DNA from: Nitrosopolaris sp035691865
Lineage (GTDB): Archaea; Thermoproteota; Nitrososphaeria; Nitrososphaerales; Nitrososphaeraceae
Direction of reading: 5' to 3'
Assembly: GCA_035691865.1 (NCBI GenBank)
Contig: DASSIM010000128.1
Location: 1 to 64,000, forward strand
DNA: 64,000 nt
Shown here: piece by piece, positions 8,186-17,536 of the stretch
How positions within the stretch are numbered: the first letter of the stretch is position 1
Layout of the letters: every line of letters begins with the position of its first letter
Translations under genes and position numbers: made by a program
The notes under the pieces: model-generated
Seen by the model: the letters and a program-made list of their open reading frames with translations, nothing else
Databases searched by the model: none
What the model was told of the DNA's origin: nothing

Positions 8186-9112
8186 TTGAATCCAGCCCAA
8201 ATGGGGATGATCGACGTCAGCAATAAGCCAGATACATCGCGCGCAGCCATTGCGCAAGCTATTGTAACTATGAGTAAGCAAACCATTCATCTAATTAAAG
8301 AGGGAAAATCGCCGAAGGGTAACATCGTCGATGCGGCGTCTTTGTCAGCAACGATGGCTGCGAAGCGGACTTCAGATTTGATACCATATTGTCATCCAAT
8401 TCCGATAGATGACGTAAAAGTAAGCGTAATGATTGGAAAAGAATCTATCAAAGTTATAACACAAGTAAAGAGCATTTGGAAAACTGGCGTTGAAATGGAA
8501 GCCCTCACCTCTGCTGCAGTAGCGGCATTAACAATTTATGACATGCTAAAGTCTGTAGACGAATCGATTTCTATAGAATCAATTAGAGTCATAAAAAAAG
8601 AAGGAGGGCTCAAGAAAATGTATCAAATCCAAGACAGAAATTTAAGAGCAGGAGTGCTCGTTACCAGTGATTCTCGACGGAAGGGACAAGACCGGTCTGG
8701 CAGACTGGTTGTGGAAAGGCTAAAAAAAGAGGGTTTTGATGTAATATATTACAAGATGGTTCCTGACGATATTGGGACGATTAAATCAGAGCTGACAATG
8801 TTGTGCGATAAATTGAAGGCAGATCTGGTTTTAACTAGCGGCGGCACAGGAATTTCCTCACGCGACGTCACTCCCGATGCAACTTCGAACATCCTTGAGA
8901 AAAACCTTCTTGGCGTGGCCGAAGTACTACGGGCACATGGTCAACTGAGGACACCTTCATCAATGTTATCGAGGGGTGTAGCAGGCGTTCGAGCGAAGAC
9001 GATAATCGTAAATCTTCCCGGAAGTTTAAAGGGTGTATCGGAATCCTTGGATGCCTTATTCCCAGGTATCAATCATACCTTTGAGGTTTTAGAAAATCAT
9101 AAACATTCCTGA
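8186..9112 (+). CDS. Fused MoaC-MoaB molybdenum cofactor biosynthesis protein
   Basis: A 308-residue two-domain protein. Residues about 6-147 are MoaC (cyclic pyranopterin monophosphate synthase), with KRTSDLIPYCHPIPIDDVKV and GVEMEALTSAAVAALTIYDM. Residues about 150-305 are MoaB/MogA (molybdopterin adenylyltransferase), with LTSGGTGISSRDVTPDAT and NLPGSLKGVSESLDALFPG. The two activities act at different steps of Moco synthesis. The start could be TTG at 8186 or ATG at 8201 or 8207. moaE and moaD lie convergently just downstream. Confidence 0.92.
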   Translation: MNPAQMGMIDVSNKPDTSRAAIAQAIVTMSKQTIHLIKEGKSPKGNIVDAASLSATMAAKRTSDLIPYCHPIPIDDVKVSVMIGKESIKVITQVKSIWKTGVEMEALTSAAVAALTIYDMLKSVDESISIESIRVIKKEGGLKKMYQIQDRNLRAGVLVTSDSRRKGQDRSGRLVVERLKKEGFDVIYYKMVPDDIGTIKSELTMLCDKLKADLVLTSGGTGISSRDVTPDATSNILEKNLLGVAEVLRAHGQLRTPSSMLSRGVAGVRAKTIIVNLPGSLKGVSESLDALFPGINHTFEVLENHKHS

Positions 9113-9203
9113 TATACGGGTCTAATTCGCAAATGAAAAAACCTACTAGACTCGAGGACTTTAGGATATGGTTATTCTTGTCATTCCCCTCATTATTTAG
9201 AAT

Positions 9204-9644
9204 CTAGCCCTTTACCCATATCTCTCCTCTTCCAGCAATCCTTTCCTTCTTCCAGATCGGGACTTCCCGTTTTATTTTTTCAATCGCATAACGACAAGCA
9301 CTAAATGCTTCAGATCTGTGAGGCGCGGAAACTGCAACAGCTATACTCACGTCCCCTACTGAAAGGTTGCCTATCCTATGAATCATCTTAACTCTATTGA
9401 TGTTCCATTTGTGCGATAAACTATTCTCTATCCTTCTCATTGTGTCTTCTGCCATTTCTAAGTATGATTCATAGGTCATCATTCTAATCTTGCCCAACCC
9501 ACTCTGTTCTCGGACAGTTCCGACAAACATGACAGTAGCTCCAGCATTGCTATCTATCACCGAATTTAGGATTTTATGTGGATATATCTTTGCAGCCGTA
9601 ATCCTTTTCATATGATTCCGTTTATCTTTAAATTTCTCACTCAA
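9204..9644 (-). CDS. moaE: Molybdopterin synthase large subunit
   Basis: A 146-residue MoaE. It has GATVMFVGTVREQS near residue 35, MTYESYLEMAED, IHRIGNLSVGDVSIAVAVSAPHRSEAF in the middle, and the active-site region REVPIWKKE near the C terminus. It works with MoaD to put the dithiolene sulfurs into precursor Z. moaD lies 7 nt upstream on the same strand, so the two form an operon. The start may be at the first ATG or at the internal MKRITAAKI. Confidence 0.95.
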   Translation of the reverse strand: MSEKFKDKRNHMKRITAAKIYPHKILNSVIDSNAGATVMFVGTVREQSGLGKIRMMTYESYLEMAEDTMRRIENSLSHKWNINRVKMIHRIGNLSVGDVSIAVAVSAPHRSEAFSACRYAIEKIKREVPIWKKERIAGRGEIWVKG

Positions 9645-9651
9645 GCTACCT

Positions 9652-9948
9652 TTACCCTCCAGCTACGGGTGGGAAGACTGCAATTTGATCCCCTTCCTTC
9701 AAAGACAAATTCCTGCCAGCCCTATTGCAGTTTACTGCTAACTGAAAATTTTCCCTCTGCCTCAGCATCTTGGGATGATTCTCCTTGATTTTCGAAATTA
9801 AGTCGCTTACTGTTGAACCTTTTACCAATAATACTTCCTCCTCGCTTATGCCAGCAGCTTCTCGTATTTGGGCAAAATACAGTACTTTAACCTTAACAGA
9901 TAAAATAGCTTTATTTTCGAATCGTGGGGTTCTTTTCATTGCGATCAA
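9652..9948 (-). CDS. moaD: Molybdopterin synthase sulfur carrier subunit
   Basis: A 98-residue ubiquitin-like protein ending in the required Gly-Gly (AVFPPVAGG), preceded by SLKEGDQI. The core begins VKVLYFAQIREAAG. The C-terminal glycine is adenylated and thiocarboxylated, and sulfur is then passed to molybdopterin through MoaE, encoded directly downstream. Confidence 0.93.
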   Translation of the reverse strand: MIAMKRTPRFENKAILSVKVKVLYFAQIREAAGISEEEVLLVKGSTVSDLISKIKENHPKMLRQRENFQLAVNCNRAGRNLSLKEGDQIAVFPPVAGG

Positions 9949-10167
9949 AATCTACTTGGTTATTCTTCACAGAATGAGTTGATTTGAGTTCATGTGGAAT
10001 AATTGTTAGCATATGACGACATGTTTTGATATTCCTCGCAGACGTGTCATGTTAGTGTCTAATTTCGTTAATAAACGTATAAAATTATTTGCTTTCACTT
10101 TCAAAACTTTTTTTGTCTAGAACACGTCTATTAGCACCGTGCAGAATAATTAAGGGGGACGTGATGG

Positions 10168-11001
10168 GTGATCGTGCAGAGCATAGGAAAAAAACTGAAA
10201 ACAAAATTGATTGGAAGACAAATTTATTATTACGAGCGATTAGACTCTACCCAGGAGCTTGCAATCGGTCTTGCTGAAAACAATTCTGAAGCGGTAAGTG
10301 GCACAGCAATATTGGCCGGACGTCAAGAGAGGGGAAAAGGCAGAATCAATAGTAATTGGATTTCTCCGAGTGGAGGAATATGGTTATCAATCATCTTAAT
10401 ACCCAACATTCCTGTTGATAAGGGCATACTTCTCAAATTCGCTGCTGCTTTGGCTGTATGTGACGCAATAGAGCAAAAGACGGGGCTGGAGTCCAAAGTA
10501 AAATGGCCCAATGATATTCTTATCAATCATAAGAAAGTCTGTGGGATTCTTCTTGATATTGCTACCAAGGGTAGTAGAATTGAATATGCGGTGATAGGAA
10601 TCGGAATCAACGCAAATGTGGATGTCCGAACGATTCTTCCGTACATAGCTGGGAATGATGTGAGCGTCACCTCTCTCAAAAACGAATTAGCGGGTAAATA
10701 TGTGAATAGACCATCTTTTCTGAAGCTACTTTTCGAAAGATTTGAACATTACTATGATTACTTAGAAAAAGAAGATCTGGGAGGGGTGGTTATATTAAAC
10801 CAAATCAAAGATAAGTTAGATATCTTAAACGCCATGGTGACCGTTCAGCAGATAGATAAAACGGTCGAAGGCTTAGTTATGGGTCTGGGTTTAGATGGCT
10901 CTCTCTTGCTAAAAAAAAATGACGGGTCTTTAATTGAGGTCATCTGTGGGGATACCAGAGCAAGAGTAACAAAACAAATGCACCAGCTTGAACAAATTTG
11001 A
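10168..11001 (+). CDS. birA: Biotin-protein ligase (BirA type, no DNA-binding domain)
   Basis: A 277-residue ligase with ERLDSTQELA, the biotinyl-AMP loop GRQERGKGRINSNW, KWPNDILIN, CGILLDI and GIGINAN, followed by a C-terminal SH3-like domain. It attaches biotin to acceptor proteins such as acyl-CoA carboxylase. There is no N-terminal winged helix, so this protein is unlikely to be the biotin repressor. A GTG start is preceded by a G-rich TAAGGGGGA stretch. Confidence 0.93.
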   Translation: MIVQSIGKKLKTKLIGRQIYYYERLDSTQELAIGLAENNSEAVSGTAILAGRQERGKGRINSNWISPSGGIWLSIILIPNIPVDKGILLKFAAALAVCDAIEQKTGLESKVKWPNDILINHKKVCGILLDIATKGSRIEYAVIGIGINANVDVRTILPYIAGNDVSVTSLKNELAGKYVNRPSFLKLLFERFEHYYDYLEKEDLGGVVILNQIKDKLDILNAMVTVQQIDKTVEGLVMGLGLDGSLLLKKNDGSLIEVICGDTRARVTKQMHQLEQI

Positions 11002-11031
11002 AAAGTTTTGTAGCCCGTTCGAACTAGAGAA

Positions 11032-12387
11032 CTATAGTATTCTACACACGATTGCTATGTCATTTAAATTTGTGCCAGTACGGCCGGTCACGAGTAATGA
11101 CCTTAATTTTCTTAACGCCCTGTAACTATCATGACTATCCAAATATTCTTTGGCTTTAAGGCGGCTCGCCTTGATTCGATACAAGGTTTCGGGGGTTAAA
11201 ATAGCGCCGGCAGCTTTTGAGTTCCCGTCTATCCCGTCTGTGCCCAAACACAAAACGGTGATATCAGCTTTAGGGGGAAATTTAGACTTTGAAGCTGCTG
11301 ATAGCACAGCCTCTTGATTACGACCTCCTAATCCATTTCTTTTTAAACGATTAAGTTTGACCGTCGTCTCCCCTCCCATAACAAGTGCAACTGATTCAGG
11401 TGACTGGACGGCATCATGAGCCAAATCCGCAAGATAATAGCCGAATTCTCGTGCTTCGCCACTAAAGGAAGAGCCTAAGGTCTTTACGTTGCCTACGCGT
11501 TTTCCAAGATATTTGGCTGCGTATTCGCAAAGCAGTGAGTTGTTGCCGATTAAAAGATTATGTACCTTCTCAAAAATGGGATCGCCCTCTTTTGGTGTAT
11601 CTTCGATTTCGCCATTGATACCCCTCATTATCAATCGTCTAACTGAGCCAAAAGGTTTCTGCCATAAACGATATTTCTTCAAGATCTCGGCCGCATCTCG
11701 AAAGGTCGACCTATCAGGTACGGTTGGTCCTGAAGCAATAGTATCGATTTCGTCCCCGATGACATCGGACAAAATCAATGTGAGCACTGTACAACCGGCC
11801 TGGACATATCGAACGAGTCGGCCACCTTTAACAAGGGATAGATGTTTGCGGATTACGTTGACCTCATTAATGGTCGCGCCTACAGATAACATAAGATAGG
11901 TAATTTTCTGTTTATCTTGAAGCGAGATACCGTAGTGTGGGAGTGGCAATAGCGCAGAGCCTCCACCGGAAACCAAACAAAATATGAGGTCATGCTCACT
12001 AGCCTTTCTAACCAACTCAACAATTTTTAAGGTACCACGAACACCTGCGTCATTAGGTAAAGGATGACCTGCCTCGGTCACCTTTATTTGTCGAGTTTTT
12101 ATAGCATTACCAATTCTGTTTTTACTCGTGTCATAAGGAACATTAATTGCGCCGCCAGAGAGTCTCTTCTTTAAAATTGTGGAAACTGCGTTTGACATTC
12201 TGGCTGCGGCCTTACCCGCCCCGACCACATATATCGACTCATAATCATCCAAATCTAATTTAACGATATTGTTACGGATGTCGGTCAACAACAACTTGGA
12301 GCCTCTCAATTTAACAGCGTTGTCTACGAGTTTTTTTGGATCGGAGTTCCTAAGACAGAATTCTAATGCAGAAAGGGAGATCTTCAA
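11032..12387 (-). CDS. Glycerate 2-kinase (DUF4147/MOFRL family)
   Basis: The protein has YVVGAGKAAARM, the nucleotide loop FCLVSGGGSALLPLP, SLVKGGRLVR, LSDVIGDEIDTIASGPTVPD and the C-terminal MOFRL part ending CLGTDGIDGNSKAAGAI ... TGTNLNDIAIV. This family phosphorylates glycerate to 2-phosphoglycerate. The open frame runs back to an ATG at 12504, but the extra 39 residues look unrelated to the family. The TTG at 12387 gives 451 residues, the usual length, so I prefer it. Confidence 0.85.
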   Translation of the reverse strand: MKISLSALEFCLRNSDPKKLVDNAVKLRGSKLLLTDIRNNIVKLDLDDYESIYVVGAGKAAARMSNAVSTILKKRLSGGAINVPYDTSKNRIGNAIKTRQIKVTEAGHPLPNDAGVRGTLKIVELVRKASEHDLIFCLVSGGGSALLPLPHYGISLQDKQKITYLMLSVGATINEVNVIRKHLSLVKGGRLVRYVQAGCTVLTLILSDVIGDEIDTIASGPTVPDRSTFRDAAEILKKYRLWQKPFGSVRRLIMRGINGEIEDTPKEGDPIFEKVHNLLIGNNSLLCEYAAKYLGKRVGNVKTLGSSFSGEAREFGYYLADLAHDAVQSPESVALVMGGETTVKLNRLKRNGLGGRNQEAVLSAASKSKFPPKADITVLCLGTDGIDGNSKAAGAILTPETLYRIKASRLKAKEYLDSHDSYRALRKLRSLLVTGRTGTNLNDIAIVCRIL

Positions 12388-12851
12388 TGATCGGCTAGAA
12401 TGGTGGTTTAATTGCAAGTTCGTTCTATTCAAAATAAGCGCCAATACGACTCCCAGTTCTATGTGCCTGATTGGAATTAAAACCGATCGTTGCTGAGCAA
12501 GCATACAGGCAGCTCGGAATCACCAAATAGCATTTACACAACGCGACATAGATTTAAGCCATGCCACAAGAATTTTTGACAATGTTGCCCTGTTTAATTC
12601 AATTAGATGGGAAATTATATAAAAAGTATGTCTGCAAGAAATTATCTTGAGAAATTTTATATCGATTATTATAAAATTGACGAGTTGCATTTATCAGTAA
12701 TATTCAATAAAGACTACTATAACCTACACTTTTGTCGTTTTCAAACAGTCAGATGCATCAAAAACAGGAAAGAATCTAAAAATATTAGATATTTATTGTA
12801 AAGATAAGTTAATCAGACCAAAGTTGAATAAAGAAGTCGGGCTGAGGCTTA
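12388..12851. other. Intergenic region with a doubtful small frame
   Basis: Very AT-rich. A 64-codon plus-strand frame at 12607-12801 is rich in Tyr, Lys and Ile and has no recognisable motif; I do not call it a gene. The part next to 12387-12504 may code for the N terminus of the glycerate kinase if the longer start is used. Confidence 0.35.
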
Positions 12852-13226
12852 TTGGTAGTAGATCTAACCCTAAAAGGGATGGCCGGAAAACGAGGTTTAA
12901 TGTTTGTATCATACTACGGAAGGTCGCGTGCGTTTATATCAAATTACAGAACGTGGCAACAATACCATAATTATGGGAAAATTGTTGAAATTGCCTCTTC
13001 GTTATTAAGCCACGAATCTCTGCATTTAACCCTCAATAAGTTCTCCCTTTCGGCCTCAGCAAAGTTAGATAATTTGTTTGGTCGATCTAATACTTGGGAG
13101 AATTATCAGCACGGTTTGGGAGACTTCGATAGAATTAGATACTCTAATCCCACTTCATACAAAAGCGCTCAAAAAGTAACAAAAATTAAGGTGCAAAGGC
13201 GGCGAAGAATAAAGACTCATCCATAA
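12852..13226 (+). CDS. Putative small metallopeptidase-like protein with an HExxH motif
   Basis: A 124-residue frame with a TTG start; ATGs at residues 10 and 17 are alternatives. It contains LLSHESLHLTLNKFSLSASAKLDNLF, where His54-Glu55-x-x-His58 fits a zinc-binding HExxH helix. The C terminus is strongly basic (KVQRRRRIKTHP). No signal peptide or membrane segment is visible. The protein is short for a peptidase, so activity is unproven. Confidence 0.5.
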   Translation: MVVDLTLKGMAGKRGLMFVSYYGRSRAFISNYRTWQQYHNYGKIVEIASSLLSHESLHLTLNKFSLSASAKLDNLFGRSNTWENYQHGLGDFDRIRYSNPTSYKSAQKVTKIKVQRRRRIKTHP

Positions 13227-13267
13227 AGCAATACATAAATTATTCCTTTGTCAAAAAGCGATATTGG

Positions 13268-13693
13268 ATGTTCAGGATTTACACTCCTCAGGATGCAAAC
13301 AAAGCACTTCCTGAGGTAAAGCGCAGGTTTAACACTATACTTTCTCAAAAAAACATCGTCGTTGCATTACAAGAAGAGGTCCAGAAAACGGTCGAATCAG
13401 GATCCTCGCTAGAACGATTCATTAAAAAAAAACAGCAGTTGAACGGAGCAGTATCAAGCCTATACAAATCGATAGAGCAGCTCGAGGATATGGGAATTAT
13501 GATCAAAAGTGTGGACGATGGTTTGCTTGATTTTCCTTGTATGAGGTTTGACGAAGAGGTGTGGCTTTGCTGGAAGCTGGGAGAAACAGAAATCAAATTC
13601 TGGCATGATAAAGAAGAAGGTTTTATGGGAAGGAAGCCGTTGGCACCCAAAGGTTTTTTAACCGGGGAAGATGATTTGGCGGACTTGCGATAG
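13268..13693 (+). CDS. DUF2203 family protein
   Basis: A 141-residue protein matching DUF2203: N-terminal RIYTPQDANKALPEVKRRF, a central coiled region, then the conserved GLLDFPCMRFDEEVWLCWKLGETEIKFWHDKEEGFMGRKPL. The function of the family is not known. It lies 42 nt downstream of the HExxH-type frame and 84 nt upstream of trpE, all on the plus strand. Confidence 0.88.
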   Translation: MFRIYTPQDANKALPEVKRRFNTILSQKNIVVALQEEVQKTVESGSSLERFIKKKQQLNGAVSSLYKSIEQLEDMGIMIKSVDDGLLDFPCMRFDEEVWLCWKLGETEIKFWHDKEEGFMGRKPLAPKGFLTGEDDLADLR

Positions 13694-13777
13694 GAATCTG
13701 ATGAAAAGACTTGAAATATTTAGGGATCTCCAATTTTTTGGAATATTGAGATAACGCCAAACGAAAGAGCGAAAAAC

Positions 13778-15169
13778 TTGGTCAGGGACATATATAATAA
13801 ACTTCAAATAGAAAAAATCCAATCTTTCGATGATCAGTTCGGAATCTTTAAAAGATTGTACTATCGGTATGACAAAGTTTTCATCTTGGAATCTCTTATA
13901 GGTCCTAAAGAGTTATCTGAATTTTCGATAATCGGATTTGACCCTGAATTAACAATTATTTGTGACTCCGAAAAATTTAGCATCTCGGACCGTTCAGGTG
14001 TGACAAAAGTGACCAAAGTTTCAGATCCACTAGTCCAACTCCGAGAAGTTGTTCCTAAGGTGTCCGACAATCGGTTCAGATACCTAGGTGGTGCAGTAGG
14101 ATACGTCAGTTACGATGCAGTACGCTTCTGGGACCGCCTGCCGCTACATAATGCGAGAAAACAACAGTTCCCATTGTTACAATTCGGAATATTCACGGAC
14201 GGGATCCTTTACAACCACGTGGAAAAACAGGCTTATTATTTTTCGATTCGACCAAAATCTCGAATTAAAGAAGTGAAAGATATCATATCTGAGGTTCGAT
14301 CTCATCAGGAGACATTGACATTTTCGTATTCAATTCCTGAACGAAACCTCACTCGAAAGCAGTTTATGGAAAAGGTTAACAAAACAAAAAAATATATTTA
14401 TAATGGCGATGTCTTTCAAGTTGTTCTTTCAAAACGTATGAATTTCAAGATATCTGGAGATCTTCTAACCGTATATGAAAAACTCAGAGACATAAATCCG
14501 TCACCTTACATGTACTTTTTCAGGATGGGTAGGGAGCATATTATAGGCTCCAGTCCTGAAATGCTTCTTCGCGTCACGAGAGACCGCTTGGAAACATTTC
14601 CAATTGCTGGAACCAGGCCTGTAGCAGATGATGACAAGAGGAATCAACAACTAAGCAGGGATCTTCTTAACGATGAAAAAGAGGTTGCAGAGCATACTAT
14701 GTTGGTAGATTTAGCTCGTAACGATATCGGAAAAGTAAGCAAGTATGGAACCGTTAAAGTTAAGGAGCTAATGAAAGTTAAAAGGTTCAGTCATGTACAG
14801 CACATGATTTCGCATGTTATCGGCACACTTCAAAGAGGCTTTGATTCGTACGACGCATTTAGGGCCGTTTTTCCGGCAGGAACAGTATCAGGAGCTCCTA
14901 AATTGCGCGCTATGGAGATAATAGATGAGTTGGAACCAAATTGTAGAGGGCCATATGCAGGTGCCCTTGGTTATTTTTCTGCAAATGGTTCGTGCGATTT
15001 CGCGATTACCATCAGATCTATTTTTGCTAATAAAAGCGATGCCTTCATGCAATCAGGTGCCGGGATTGTCATGGACTCCATTCCTCAAACGGAATGGGCA
15101 GAAACTGAACAAAAAGCCAATGCCCTGCTTTCTGCTCTTGAGAAATCGAAGGCAACTAGCAAATTATGA
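13778..15169 (+). CDS. trpE: Anthranilate synthase component I
   Basis: A 463-residue chorismate-using enzyme with FPIAGTRPVADD, HTMLVDLARNDIGKVSKYGTV, KRFSHVQHMISHVIG, FPAGTVSGAPKLRAMEIIDELE and GPYAGALGYFS. The N-terminal FILESLIG resembles the LLES motif that binds tryptophan for feedback inhibition, which favours TrpE over PabB. The start is TTG. No trpG or other trp gene is adjacent, so the glutaminase partner must be encoded elsewhere. Confidence 0.92.
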   Translation: MVRDIYNKLQIEKIQSFDDQFGIFKRLYYRYDKVFILESLIGPKELSEFSIIGFDPELTIICDSEKFSISDRSGVTKVTKVSDPLVQLREVVPKVSDNRFRYLGGAVGYVSYDAVRFWDRLPLHNARKQQFPLLQFGIFTDGILYNHVEKQAYYFSIRPKSRIKEVKDIISEVRSHQETLTFSYSIPERNLTRKQFMEKVNKTKKYIYNGDVFQVVLSKRMNFKISGDLLTVYEKLRDINPSPYMYFFRMGREHIIGSSPEMLLRVTRDRLETFPIAGTRPVADDDKRNQQLSRDLLNDEKEVAEHTMLVDLARNDIGKVSKYGTVKVKELMKVKRFSHVQHMISHVIGTLQRGFDSYDAFRAVFPAGTVSGAPKLRAMEIIDELEPNCRGPYAGALGYFSANGSCDFAITIRSIFANKSDAFMQSGAGIVMDSIPQTEWAETEQKANALLSALEKSKATSKL

Positions 15170-15196
15170 GCAGCAATCGCAGCGAGTGTATTCTGG

Positions 15197-16552
15197 TTAA
15201 AATTGATGGTTATCTATATCCCTGGCCGGTCTCGAATATCGGTTTGAACTATTATTGTGATATTCTACAGGTAATTTGGCATCCTTCTGCCTTCCTGTGA
15301 GGATTCCAACCACTACGTCATCTGGTTTGATAATTCCTTCAAGCCTGAGCTTTCGCACGCCAGCGGGCACAGCTCCAGAGGCCATTTCACAGTCAAATCC
15401 ATTCAAGCCAACAATCGACATTCCGTCGGCCATCTCCGCGTCACTGACTTGTGTAACCACACCATTAGTAGCGTCAATTGCCCTTAACGCCTTTACCAAA
15501 TTTGCTGGCTTTCCAATCTGTATGGCGGTTGCATGAGTTTTTGGGAGCACGCCTTTGTTTTGTTTATGCAGATAATATCGACTTACCATCTCTAGATCGG
15601 GTCTTCCATTGTTCCAATCCAGAGTTTTATTTTCAAACAAACCATTGACTAACTCGTAGAATGAATTGGCTCCCTCGGCATTGATCACTGCAATTCTTGG
15701 AATCTTTTTTAGCCATCCCCATCCACGTAATTCAATAAGACATTTACCGCAGCTGGAAGTATTTCCTAACGCGCCTCCCGGATAAACGATCCAATCTGGC
15801 GGATTCCAACCTAAATGCTCCATCACTCTGTAAACTATTGCTTTCTGTCCTTCGATCCGGAATGGGTTCACGGAGTTAACCGTATATCCACGATTTTCGT
15901 TTGCTTCTGTAAGGGAGGCGGCAAGTGCATCGTCGAAGTTGCCATCAACTTGTATCACCTGAGCTCCAAACTGGAACGCTTGACCCAATTTTCCTGGAGC
16001 CACTTCGCCTCTTGGGATGTAAACGTCGCAATCCATATTTTCGTTAGCCGCATACATCGCTGCTGAAGCAGAAGTATTCCCTGTGGAGGCACAAATCAAT
16101 TTCTTTACTTTCAGCATCTTTGCGTGTGTAACAGCGGTTGACATGCCATTGTCCTTAAATGATCCGCTGGGGTTGTAGCCCTCCGGTTGCAGTAAGAAAC
16201 TGTCGTGATTCATCATAGCATAGTCCGCAACTTTGCTCATTTTATATGGCTTAGAAAGCCTCCCCTCTGCGCCGTCGAGAGAAACTAGTGCTCTTGCACA
16301 CGCGTTGAAATTCTCAGTGTCTATCCCTAGATAATTAATTAGATCTCTAAACCGCCATACGCCACTTTCGTTAAAAATATTCTGCCCATGGTTTCTCCGA
16401 GTATAAAATACTTCGACTAGATTTTTGGATGGTACTTTAGAATATATAATATCCAGGAGCGAGCCGCAGGAACATTTGTAAATATCGTTTTCAATGTCAA
16501 ACGATAAGCCGCATGAGGGATTAATGCACTTCTTGGTAGCTACAGCCTGCAT
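15197..16552 (-). CDS. thrC: Threonine synthase
   Basis: A 451-residue PLP enzyme with an N-terminal zinc-ribbon-like segment (CINPSCG ... CSCG) and the catalytic core EGYNPSGSFKDNGMS, whose lysine is the expected PLP site. CASTGNTSASAAMYAA, the phosphate loop YPGGALGNTSS and GILTGRQKD follow. It converts O-phosphohomoserine to threonine. It is convergent with trpE, with 27 nt between the stop codons. Confidence 0.94.
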   Translation of the reverse strand: MQAVATKKCINPSCGLSFDIENDIYKCSCGSLLDIIYSKVPSKNLVEVFYTRRNHGQNIFNESGVWRFRDLINYLGIDTENFNACARALVSLDGAEGRLSKPYKMSKVADYAMMNHDSFLLQPEGYNPSGSFKDNGMSTAVTHAKMLKVKKLICASTGNTSASAAMYAANENMDCDVYIPRGEVAPGKLGQAFQFGAQVIQVDGNFDDALAASLTEANENRGYTVNSVNPFRIEGQKAIVYRVMEHLGWNPPDWIVYPGGALGNTSSCGKCLIELRGWGWLKKIPRIAVINAEGANSFYELVNGLFENKTLDWNNGRPDLEMVSRYYLHKQNKGVLPKTHATAIQIGKPANLVKALRAIDATNGVVTQVSDAEMADGMSIVGLNGFDCEMASGAVPAGVRKLRLEGIIKPDDVVVGILTGRQKDAKLPVEYHNNSSNRYSRPARDIDNHQF

Positions 16553-16645
16553 ATCGGAGATTTTCTTGAAATCTTATTTAGACTTTTGTCGTGAGTCACT
16601 TGTTGGGATATAGATTCAGATTAGAGATAGAAGTTTTAGATGATA

Positions 16646-16912
16646 TTATGGCCTTTGAAAAGATTTCTCGGACATCTTTAACAGCTGTTGTATAACGCCG
16701 TCCATGTCATCTTCTTTGACCTCAGGAGATACTGCGTGCTTGAGGAGATTGGTAACGGTCGTAGAGATCTCGGAACTGACCTCATCAAAACTGTCAACAT
16801 CTGTATAAGTTTGCTGGTAAAGGCGACGAAGTCTCATGGCATACATCTGAGTTTGGTCGTTAAGTGTTAAGCTGTAAGCATTATTGTTCACTTTGATTTT
16901 TTCTTTTATCAT
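16646..16912 (-). CDS. Hypothetical small helical protein
   Basis: An 88-residue acidic protein (MIKEKIKVNNNAYSLTLNDQ...), predicted mostly helical, with no cysteines and no membrane segment. I do not recognise it. It sits between thrC (same strand, 93 nt downstream) and a divergent winged-helix gene. Codon use looks ordinary and the ATG start is clear. Confidence 0.6.
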   Translation of the reverse strand: MIKEKIKVNNNAYSLTLNDQTQMYAMRLRRLYQQTYTDVDSFDEVSSEISTTVTNLLKHAVSPEVKEDDMDGVIQQLLKMSEKSFQRP

Positions 16913-17100
16913 GTAGGTTCTTTCCTGTGCCTAGTCTTTAAAAAACTTGCCTACGTCTCATTTCCACTTTTGCGTAGAGATCAAGCGTTATAACCCTGAG
17001 TTATGTTGTTAGCGTTTTGTAAACATTTTGGTCTTGATAATTTGTCCAACACTCTTTTATTAAAAATGCGAAAAAACTGGGGAGAGGTTGGTCTTGAAAA

Positions 17101-17400
17101 TTGAAGAATCGTTCTGAAATAGAAATAATGGCTTCGATCTTACGTTCCGCTACGAAAGACTGGGAATACAAAACCACCATAATGAACACTGCGATGGTAT
17201 CACATTCTCAATTGATTCGATACCTTGCGATCGCAGTAGAAAGAGGATTAGTAAACTACTCGGAAAATTCCGGTCTGTACAGAACCACTGAGGCAGGTCA
17301 AGTGTATCTTGGGAAGTATGAACAGCTCCTTCTCCTTCTACCGACTATCCCGGAGCTGCCTGATTTGAGCGATTCCGAGGAGATCCAACAAGAAATATAG
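17101..17400 (+). CDS. Winged-helix DNA-binding protein
   Basis: A 99-residue protein with the archaeal winged-helix pattern: EIMASILRSA, KTTIMNTAMVSHSQLIRYLAIAVERGLV as the HTH, and SGLYRTTEAGQVYL as the wing, with an acidic tail. Such proteins regulate transcription in many archaea. The start is TTG. Its target is unknown; the nearest downstream gene is the asparagine-synthetase-like gene. Confidence 0.82.
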   Translation: MKNRSEIEIMASILRSATKDWEYKTTIMNTAMVSHSQLIRYLAIAVERGLVNYSENSGLYRTTEAGQVYLGKYEQLLLLLPTIPELPDLSDSEEIQQEI

Positions 17401-17536
17401 AAGATGACAGAGTAGCATAACCTAGCTATTAACGAGACCATACGTCAACTTGGCTTGATCTTAGATCGGCACTTACAAATGAGCAGTACGCAGTTCGGTG
17501 CAGAAAAATATGAGCTTCCTAGAATAAGACTGTGAT

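Noticed and set aside
12607..12801. 64-codon plus-strand frame
   Set aside because: Very AT-rich, composed of common AT codons (Ile, Tyr, Lys, Asn), no motif and no supporting context.
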